Shown piece after piece: positions 57,982-64,000 of a stretch of DNA of 64,000 nt. The stretch is from Oscillatoria princeps RMCB-10 (GTDB lineage Bacteria > Cyanobacteriota > Cyanobacteriia > Cyanobacteriales > Oscillatoriaceae), in contig JAHHHT010000004.1 in assembly GCA_019359235.1 (NCBI GenBank), positions 62,001 to 126,000 on the forward strand, read 5' to 3'. A program made the translations under genes and the position numbers. Every line of letters starts with the position of its first letter. Within the stretch, counting starts at the first letter, position 1. The notes beneath the pieces were generated by a model that did no database searches, was not told where the DNA came from, and was given only the letters and a program-made list of their open reading frames with translations.

Positions 57982-58478
57982 TCCAAATCTCTCCTGCTCT
58001 CGGTGAGTGATCCGCCCTTGATTTTACTGCAGCTGCAGTGCCTTATTAGCGCACCCCACAGCCCGATTTATTGGAATTAATAGTAATTTAAACGTTAAAC
58101 CGCCACGCAATTCTAACCCTTTTCCCCAGAAGCGGGCTCGCTGGGGAGCTAAACACTCAAGCCAAGACGGAAAATTTCACGCCCGCCATCCTGCCATTTT
58201 TCCGGTCCCGACAAATCAAATCTAGCGCTCCCCGGCACGCCGGCACAAAACTTGTAAAAAAGTGAGGGCCCTGGCGGTGCCGTGGGAATTCTCTTCCCGG
58301 ACAAAAGCGTTTACTTAACTCGTGCCGGTACAGAGGTCGAGGGAACCGGCTTTGGGGGCGCAGCTCTCCTCAACCGCCACCCGGGGCTGGGCTCGTGAAA
58401 AAATGCCGGTCAGTGCAAGGGCGGACATCCTGCGGGGAAAGCGCCGTCGGGGTACAGGCGAAAAGCCCCGCGCAAAAA
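57982..58478. other. Gap between pdxJ and the Pro-rich gene
   Basis: No gene. AT-rich at 58050-58110 and GC-rich with short inverted repeats from 58260. I see no riboswitch of a class I know. Confidence 0.35.
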
Positions 58479-59564
58479 TCAGTAGCTGTTCCCGGCATTT
58501 TTTTGCGCATATTCCAGGTAGCGCTGATACTCCTCTAGCTTCTGCTGAGCCTGTTCATACTTGGGATGGGACTGCGGCACCTGTTTGATCAAGTCGATGG
58601 CTTGCTGCCACTCAGTGGCCACTGCATTCCACTCATCCGGATAGTAAGCCGTTTGAACCAGAGTCGCCGCACTCATCGCCTTGTTGACCCCCAGCCGCCA
58701 AGGGTCAGACTGAGCGGGTGCCGGCTGGCCTGGGGGTTTGGGTGGGGCAGCCGGCGCTGGGGCCGCCGGCGTTGGGGCGGGCGCAGTGGTGGCTGCAGGC
58801 GGTGGCGGTGGCACAGGGGTGGGGGTGGGCGGTGGCGGTGGCGTAGGGGTGGCTTCCGGTGCGCTATCCTCCGGCAGCGGTGGGGGCGGCGGGATAGGGG
58901 GAGTGGGGGCTGCCGGCTTGGGGGCCACTGGCTTGGGGGTTCCTGCTGCCGGTGCGGCGGGTTTTGCAGGGGGAGCCTGAGATGCCACCGGCTCTGCAGT
59001 GCCCTCACCCGACGGCGAGCCAGGGATAAAGAATTTGAAAAAGGCGACTGCAGCGACACCGGCTATTGCCAGCAGCGCCAGAAGTGCGAGGAGCAAGATC
59101 CGTTTGTTGGGCCGGCGCTTTTCCTCCTCGGCGGAGGCATCCTCCGAGGAATCCTCATCGCTTTCACTGGATTCATCGAAATTCTCCTCATCTTCAATTT
59201 CTGGTGGCTCGGCATACTCCTCCTCATCCTGAGGCTCTTCAGGAGGCGGCACCCGATCTCCGTGGAATAGAGTCCCTGTCTCTAGGGGAAATTCGTCACT
59301 CCAAGCGGGAGTGTCAATGCCTGTCTGATATCCTTCCACCCTCACCGTGTGAATCGCTTCACTCTCCAATTTCACCATCCCCTGATGGATGAAGTTAACG
59401 ACGGCTTCTTGATTTGGCACTTGAGCCGACTTGAGAACGATGTGTAAATAACCATCTTCCTGTTCGGCTGTGGCAGTAATGCCCCTGGGTTGAAGAGAAC
59501 GGTTGAGCAGGGCGGCAATCGCATTCGGATCTCCCTGCTTAGCAAGTTCGAGAGGATTTGGCAT
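58479..59564 (-). CDS. Membrane-anchored acidic/Pro-rich protein
   Basis: A 361-residue protein of unknown function. Residues 1-100 form a compact domain (NPLELAKQGDPNAIAALLN, GYLHIVLKSAQVPNQEAVVNF) seen at the start of several cyanobacterial membrane proteins. Next is a strongly acidic linker (about 109-148), one membrane helix (about 156-178), a long Pro/Ala linker (about 185-300) and a short helical C-terminal domain (about 300-361) with DEWNAVATEWQQAIDLIKQV. This end would be outside the cytoplasm if the basic RRPNKR before the helix is inside. The ATG at 59564 is chosen because upstream sequence is repeat-like. Confidence 0.7.
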   Translation of the reverse strand: MPNPLELAKQGDPNAIAALLNRSLQPRGITATAEQEDGYLHIVLKSAQVPNQEAVVNFIHQGMVKLESEAIHTVRVEGYQTGIDTPAWSDEFPLETGTLFHGDRVPPPEEPQDEEEYAEPPEIEDEENFDESSESDEDSSEDASAEEEKRRPNKRILLLALLALLAIAGVAAVAFFKFFIPGSPSGEGTAEPVASQAPPAKPAAPAAGTPKPVAPKPAAPTPPIPPPPPLPEDSAPEATPTPPPPPTPTPVPPPPPAATTAPAPTPAAPAPAAPPKPPGQPAPAQSDPWRLGVNKAMSAATLVQTAYYPDEWNAVATEWQQAIDLIKQVPQSHPKYEQAQQKLEEYQRYLEYAQKNAGNSY

Positions 59565-60958
59565 GGCTAGCAAGACTTGACGCTGACAAGCCGGTGAGTG
59601 TTCAAAGAGAAGTCTAGCAAGAAAGCCCTCTTCTTCCAGCCCGTCGTGTGTTGCCGCCCACGCTCCCACGCTCCCACGCTCCCACGCTGGCATTGGGGAT
59701 GCATGGATGCCCGGATGCATGGATGCCCGGATTGATTGTTTTGCGATGATGCCCCACGCCTCACGCCCCATGCGCCACGCCCCACGCCCCACGCCGCCAG
59801 CCCCATGTTAGGTGCGTTAGGAACGCCAAGCCCTCAAATTAAGTCATATCCGAAAGAAAGGTTTTACAAACAACGACGCCTTTCCAGCGTATTTTGTCAT
59901 CGGCTTTCTACCGTAATTAAGAAATGTGTGCCGGTGGGCTCGCAAAATATCCCCGGGGGCTGAAATTTGGCCATTGGACACTGGGAATATGCCCCATGCT
60001 AGCCGCAGGACGCCAAGCCCTCAAATTCAGTCAGATCTGAAACAAAGGTATTCACAAAGACACGGCTTCGGACGCAATGCATGTAAAATGCGTTCTTCCG
60101 GATAAAATAAATATCTGCAAATGGCGGACAAAATATCCAAGGGCAGTTGGGTGAGAGCGCCCCCATGCGCCTGGGGCCACGCCCCACGCCCCACGCCCCA
60201 TGCGCCTGGGGCCATGCCCTTTTCTTGCGTCTTCCAACTCAGCCTGAGCTTCAGCCGCATCCAGCCTCAAGAGCGAGCCACTCTGGAGCGCCGGCATTTC
60301 TGCAGGAGGAATTCCTCGCTTGTTCCAGCCAGCCATTCACCGCAGCGGGCAGCGCTGCGGCAATTCCGAGCCGGCGCTTCCCCTTTTCGGGCTTTTCTTT
60401 TGTCATAATAAATAACTACATTGGCGGGTAAGGAGCTTTTAACCCTGTTAGATTTTAAATTTTAGAGTTTAGATTGTCCGCTGTCCGCTGTCCGCTGTTT
60501 GTCGCCAGTAACATTTGACCGCCAGAGCGCGCTCGCGACAGACACAAGACTTTTGACCCGCTCAAATCCCATGCGTCACTCAACAGAGAGACGAAATGCA
60601 ACTCAATATCTGCTAAAAATTCCCAAAGAAAGCTCCCTTGTTTTATCTATGTCTGCCCGCTTCCTGACAGATAAATGTTATTTAAACCATGTGGGGACTG
60701 GCGGCGTGATGGCCCGGTGCAGGCCAGCTCTATGCCCTTGAGCGGTTCCGTCCGCACCGGCGCTCTGCTGCGCGGTGCGGCTTTGCCGGCGGCGAAAAAG
60801 CGCAGTTTGTGCCGGCATTTCATTTCAATCCCATTTCAATCCCTAATAGGGATTCTTAAAAACACTCTCTGCCGCCGCCCTCCCACCCTCTATAAAAATA
60901 GCAGATTACGGGACACTAGTTGTATTCCACTCCAGCGTGAAAACCGCGCTTAACGTCC
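59565..60958. other. Long gene-free region with dispersed repeats
   Basis: About 1.4 kb without a credible gene. It contains CACGCTCCCACGCTC and GGATGCATGGATGCCC tandem repeats (59655-59730), two partial copies of the TTCCGGAAG family (59819-59874, 60008-60105), GCCCCACGCCCCAT runs, three GTCCGCT units (60476-60499), and a CRISPR-repeat-like site at 60822-60863. It would have to hold the promoter of the ABC gene at 60959. Confidence 0.5.
60822..60863 (+). other. Solitary CRISPR-repeat-like sequence
   Basis: ATTTCAATCCC is followed directly by ATTTCAATCCCTAATAGGGA and TTCTTAAAAAC. The CCCTAATAGGG palindrome after TTTCAATC is typical of cyanobacterial CRISPR repeats. There is no second full unit at spacer distance and no cas gene, so it is at most a relic. 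Confidence 0.35.
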
Positions 60959-63028
60959 ATGACCGAAACCGTTCTCGAAGTCCGTTCCCTGCAAGTTCAC
61001 TTCCAAACCGACGAGAAACTGATTAAAGCCGTTGACGGCATCTCTTTTGAGGTGAAGCGAGGGCAAACCCTGGGCATTGTCGGGGAATCAGGCTCGGGCA
61101 AATCCGTCACCTCCCTGGCGGCGATCAGTCTAGTCCCCAGCCCCCCGGGCAAGATTGCCGGTGGGGAAATTTGGTTTCGGGGCGTATCTAAGGATGGCCA
61201 GATGCAAGAGCCGGTGAACCTGCTGCAGCTCAAAGCCCAGCAAATGCAGCAGTACCGGGGCAGCCAGATGGCGATGATTTTTCAAGAGCCGATGAGTGCG
61301 CTCAACCCGGTGCACACGATTGGCTTTCAGCTGACAGAAGCGATTCGGCTGCACCAAAGTGTAACGCCGGCACAAGCTCGCCGGCAAGCTATCGCCCTCC
61401 TGCAAGAAGTCAAACTCCTCCCCAGCGATGAGGAACTGCGCCAGCGCCACATCGAAAGCCAGAGGCGCTTGATGGGCATCTCCTCCCCGGACGATAACTG
61501 GGCGATCGACCTGCGAGAGGGGGAAATTGCGCGGCACATCAACCAGCAAAAGCAAGCTCTCCTGAACCGCTACCCCCACGAACTCTCCGGCGGGCAGATC
61601 CAGCGGGTGACGATCGCAATGGCGATTTCCTGCAATCCGGCGCTGCTGATTGCCGACGAGCCCACCACCGCCCTGGACGTGACCGTGCAAGCCACCATCC
61701 TCGACTTGCTGCGGGAGTTGCGCGACCGCCGGCAGATGGCCATGATGTTTATCACCCACGACTTGGGCGTGATTGCCGAAATCGCTGACTGGGTGGCGGT
61801 GATGTACCAGGGGAAAATTGTGGAAACCGGCTCGGTGTGGCAGATTTTCTCGAACCCCCAGCACCCCTACACCAAAGGCTTGCTCGCCTGCCGGCCTCAG
61901 CCGAAGCGGCGGCTGCGCTATTTGCCGACGGTTTCCGACTTCATGGAGGTTGTCACCACCGGCACCGGCGCTGTGGAAATTCGGGAGAAGACGGCGGTTG
62001 CGCCAGATGTCGAGACGGGATCGCCCTTGTCTGGAGCTCCTGTCGAAGAACCCACCGCAAGCGTTGGGGGAGGCGACAGCAACCTTCCAGCAGTTGGGGA
62101 AGCCGCCCAAACTGCGCCAAGCGCCGTGACAGACCGGCACTTTATAGAAGTGTCCGAGGCGGAGATGGAGGAACGGCTGGCCAAACTGCAGCAGCAATCC
62201 CCCCTGGTCAGCGTCCGAGATCTCCAGGTTGGCTTCCCGGTGCGGGGGATGTTTGGCGAAACGAAGCGCTACGCGATGGCGGTCAATGGCGTCTCGTTTG
62301 AGGTTTTCCCGGGCGAAACCCTGGGGCTGGTGGGCGAGTCTGGCTGCGGCAAAACCACTTTGGCCCGCACGCTGATGCGGCTGCTCGAACCGATGAGCGG
62401 GCAGCTGATTTTTGAAGGGCAAGACATCACCCACCTGACCGGCGTCCCGATGCGCCGGCTGCGCCGGGACATGCAAATCATCTTTCAAGATCCCTTCAGC
62501 TCTCTCAACCCGCGCATGAAAATTGGGGAAGCGGTGATGGAACCGCTGGTGATTCACGGTGCCGGTGAGAGCAGCAAGCAGCGCCGCGAACGCACCGCTC
62601 ACTTGCTAGAGCGGGTGGGGCTCAATCCCGACTGGATGAACCGCTACCCCCACGAATTTTCTGGCGGTCAGCGCCAGCGGGTGTGTGTCGCTCGCGCCTT
62701 GGCGCTCAACCCCAAGTTCATCATCTGCGACGAGTCGGTTTCCGCGCTTGATGTCTCGGTGCAGGCGCAAGTGCTGAATCTGCTCAAAGAATTGCAGGGC
62801 GAGTTTGGGCTGACTTACATTTTTATCTCCCACGACTTGAGCGTGGTCAAGTTTATGAGCGACCGCATCATGGTGATGAACAAGGGCAAAATTGAAGAAA
62901 TCGGCCCCTCTGAGCAAATCTACCGCGAACCGCAACAGGCTTACACGCGCCAGCTGATTGCTTCGATTCCCACCGGCACCCCCGAACGCATTCAGCAGCA
63001 GCAAGCCCAGCGGTCTGTGGGATTTTAG
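60959..63028 (+). CDS. Fused two-domain peptide-type ABC transporter ATPase
   Basis: Provides both ATPase halves of an OppDF/DppDF-type importer in one 689-residue chain. Each half has a full set: Walker A GESGSGKS (about 42) and GESGCGKTT (about 459), ABC signatures LSGGQIQRV and FSGGQRQRV, Walker B LIADEPTTALDV and IICDESVSALDV. Residues about 330-410 are a variable linker. The FXXXPY-type C-terminal extension of peptide transporters is seen after each half (HPYTKGLLAC, QAYTRQLIASIP). No permease or binding protein is in the window downstream, so partners are elsewhere. The substrate is probably a peptide or nickel-like solute. Confidence 0.92.
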   Translation: MTETVLEVRSLQVHFQTDEKLIKAVDGISFEVKRGQTLGIVGESGSGKSVTSLAAISLVPSPPGKIAGGEIWFRGVSKDGQMQEPVNLLQLKAQQMQQYRGSQMAMIFQEPMSALNPVHTIGFQLTEAIRLHQSVTPAQARRQAIALLQEVKLLPSDEELRQRHIESQRRLMGISSPDDNWAIDLREGEIARHINQQKQALLNRYPHELSGGQIQRVTIAMAISCNPALLIADEPTTALDVTVQATILDLLRELRDRRQMAMMFITHDLGVIAEIADWVAVMYQGKIVETGSVWQIFSNPQHPYTKGLLACRPQPKRRLRYLPTVSDFMEVVTTGTGAVEIREKTAVAPDVETGSPLSGAPVEEPTASVGGGDSNLPAVGEAAQTAPSAVTDRHFIEVSEAEMEERLAKLQQQSPLVSVRDLQVGFPVRGMFGETKRYAMAVNGVSFEVFPGETLGLVGESGCGKTTLARTLMRLLEPMSGQLIFEGQDITHLTGVPMRRLRRDMQIIFQDPFSSLNPRMKIGEAVMEPLVIHGAGESSKQRRERTAHLLERVGLNPDWMNRYPHEFSGGQRQRVCVARALALNPKFIICDESVSALDVSVQAQVLNLLKELQGEFGLTYIFISHDLSVVKFMSDRIMVMNKGKIEEIGPSEQIYREPQQAYTRQLIASIPTGTPERIQQQQAQRSVGF

Positions 63029-63108
63029 GGCATGGGGCATCGGGCATCGGGCATCGGGCATCGGGCATGGGGCATCGGGCATTGGGCATCGGGCATCGGG
63101 CATTGGGC
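63029..63108. repeat. Tandem GGGCATCGG repeat
   Basis: About nine GGGCATCGG/GGGCATTGG/GGGCATGGG units directly after the ABC gene; similar short runs are at 13915, 39945 and 40820. Confidence 0.7.
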
Positions 63109-63156
63109 ATTTCTCTCGTTCCCAGTCTCAGGCTGGGAACGCGGCTTTGTCGGCTC

Positions 63157-63610
63157 CGCCGACTTTCTCCAATCAGCAGATTTTCAGCGCAGTTTCCCGG
63201 TTTACGATTAAATGCTTGTCAAAGAAAGCCGAGTTTAGACCTGTTTTGTATATATGCTTTCTTCCGGAGATTACACAATTTACTCCCCAGGTGCAGGCCA
63301 GATGCCGGTGGCTGCCGCCAAGTCACGAGGGACGAATAAATTGTGGATTGTAATTATACACCAGATGCGTTTATTTGTCAAAAGCCGCTCCGCCGACTTT
63401 CTCCAATCAGCAGATTTTCAGCGCAATTTCATGGTTTACGATTAAATGCTTGTCAAAGAAAGCCGAGTTTAGACCTGTTTTGTATATATGCTTTCTTCCG
63501 GAGATTATAGAATTTGCTCACAGGCGCAGGCAAGAGGCCGGTGGCTGCGGCAAGGAAACGAGGGACGTGGCAATTGAGGATTGAGATTATACACCCCCTG
63601 ATTTTATTTG
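63157..63610. repeat. Tandem duplication of a ~230-bp unit
   Basis: 63159-63274 and 63393-63508 are nearly the same (GCCGACTTTCTCCAATCAGC, AAATGCTTGTCAAAGAAAGC, TGTATATATGCTTTCTTCCG). Homology resumes with GTGGCTGC and GGATTGNNATTATACACC blocks, giving two units of about 230 bp. Each contains one TTCCGGAAG-family copy. Confidence 0.7.
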
Positions 63611-63659
63611 TCAAGGGCAGACGCAAAAATTTTTCTCGTTCCTCTGGGAACGAGAAAAA

Positions 63660-63718
63660 ACCTTGGCGCTCTACCCTGCGGGAAGCCGCTGGCGCGTCTA
63701 AGGCGTCTTGGCGGTTCA
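63660..63718. repeat. Dispersed GGCGTCTTGGCGGTT-type repeat
   Basis: CTTGGCGCTCTACCCTGCGG, GCCGCTGGCGCGTCTAAGGC and GTCTTGGCGGTT, in the same order as in the repeat at 12570-12655. Confidence 0.6.
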
Positions 63719-63745
63719 CCCGCCAAAAACCCAAATCCCTACCGG

Positions 63746-64000
63746 CTAACTAACAGCCTTTCGGTGAAAACTGAGAGCCAGCAGAGCTCGCCAAGCAAAC
63801 ACCGGCAGAGCGAGCATCCGCCGCCAGCGCCAGGGTTCTTGATACAGCCGGTACAGCCACTCGAGATTGTTGTTGCGCAGCCAGCCTGGGGCGCGGGTTT
63901 TAACACCGGCCCAAATATCAAAACTGCCGCCGACACCGATCCAAATTGCTTGCGGGCAGAGGTGCCGGTGCTGGACAATCCAAAACTCTTGGCGCGGCAC
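63746..64000 (-). CDS. WecG/TagA/CpsF-type glycosyltransferase, C-terminal part
   Basis: Transfers a sugar such as ManNAc(A) to a lipid-linked acceptor in polysaccharide or teichoic-acid-type synthesis. Only the last 84 residues are in the window; the gene enters from the right edge. Recognition rests on PRQEFWI, AIWIGVGGSFDIWAGVKTRA, PGWLRNNNLEWLYRL and the basic RRML end, all typical of the C-terminus of this family. The specific sugar cannot be told. Confidence 0.85.
   Translation of the reverse strand: MPRQEFWIVQHRHLCPQAIWIGVGGSFDIWAGVKTRAPGWLRNNNLEWLYRLYQEPWRWRRMLALPVFAWRALLALSFHRKAVS

Overview
The window is from a cyanobacterium, probably a filamentous, repeat-rich one. It carries psaA and two copies of psaB (photosystem I core), the Ycf54-type chlorophyll-cyclase factor, a GGPP synthase, a cyanobacterial-type Omp85 protein and a STAND ATPase with TPR repeats. 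No rRNA, tRNA, transposase or CRISPR array could be identified. Palindromic and tandem repeats fill most spaces between genes, and the motif GCCGGTG/CACCGGC is strikingly common.

Layout. 0.5-12.5 kb: psaA, psaB copy 1, a large MscS-type channel, an SGNH hydrolase and psaB copy 2. The two psaB genes encode the same protein and differ only by a few synonymous bases at the two ends. 12.7-20.8 kb: a DUF89/ARMT1-like protein, small unknown genes, an Omp85-type protein and three exported proteins (a Pro/Tyr repeat protein, an M23-like peptidase and a DUF2690 protein). The last two share a duplicated 5' region. 21-32 kb: a STAND NTPase set among inverted-repeat elements, a PAS-PAS histidine kinase and mutS. 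31.7-37 kb: a hairpin tandem array, then a truncated and a full-length Toprim/DUF3987 replication-type protein. 37-49.5 kb: an accessory region with a NACHT-type pseudogene, an Mrr-like nuclease, a broken ribbon-helix-helix gene, VapBC, a Uma2-type nuclease, two BrnT-type toxin pairs and a 755-residue protein joining a starch-binding-like domain, an SGNH hydrolase, an internal repeat and a papain-like domain.

42.4-53.0 kb also holds the three parts of a NitT/TauT-type ABC importer (binding lipoprotein, permease, ATPase). They lie apart and in different orientations, with a malonyl-CoA-synthetase-like ligase next to the permease. 53.1-64 kb is mostly housekeeping: NUDIX, an OB-fold-like exported protein, folD, GGPP synthase, a DUF212 phosphatase, ycf54, pdxJ, a membrane-anchored Pro-rich protein, a fused two-ATPase peptide-type ABC protein, and the end of a WecG/TagA-type glycosyltransferase that runs off the window.

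Most notable are the gene-converted psaB pair, the four-part fusion protein, the degenerate DUF3987 paralog beside its parent, the copied promoter plus first codons in front of the DUF2690 gene, and two families of small elements with terminal inverted repeats whose copies lie beside the STAND gene and between the ABC-transporter genes.
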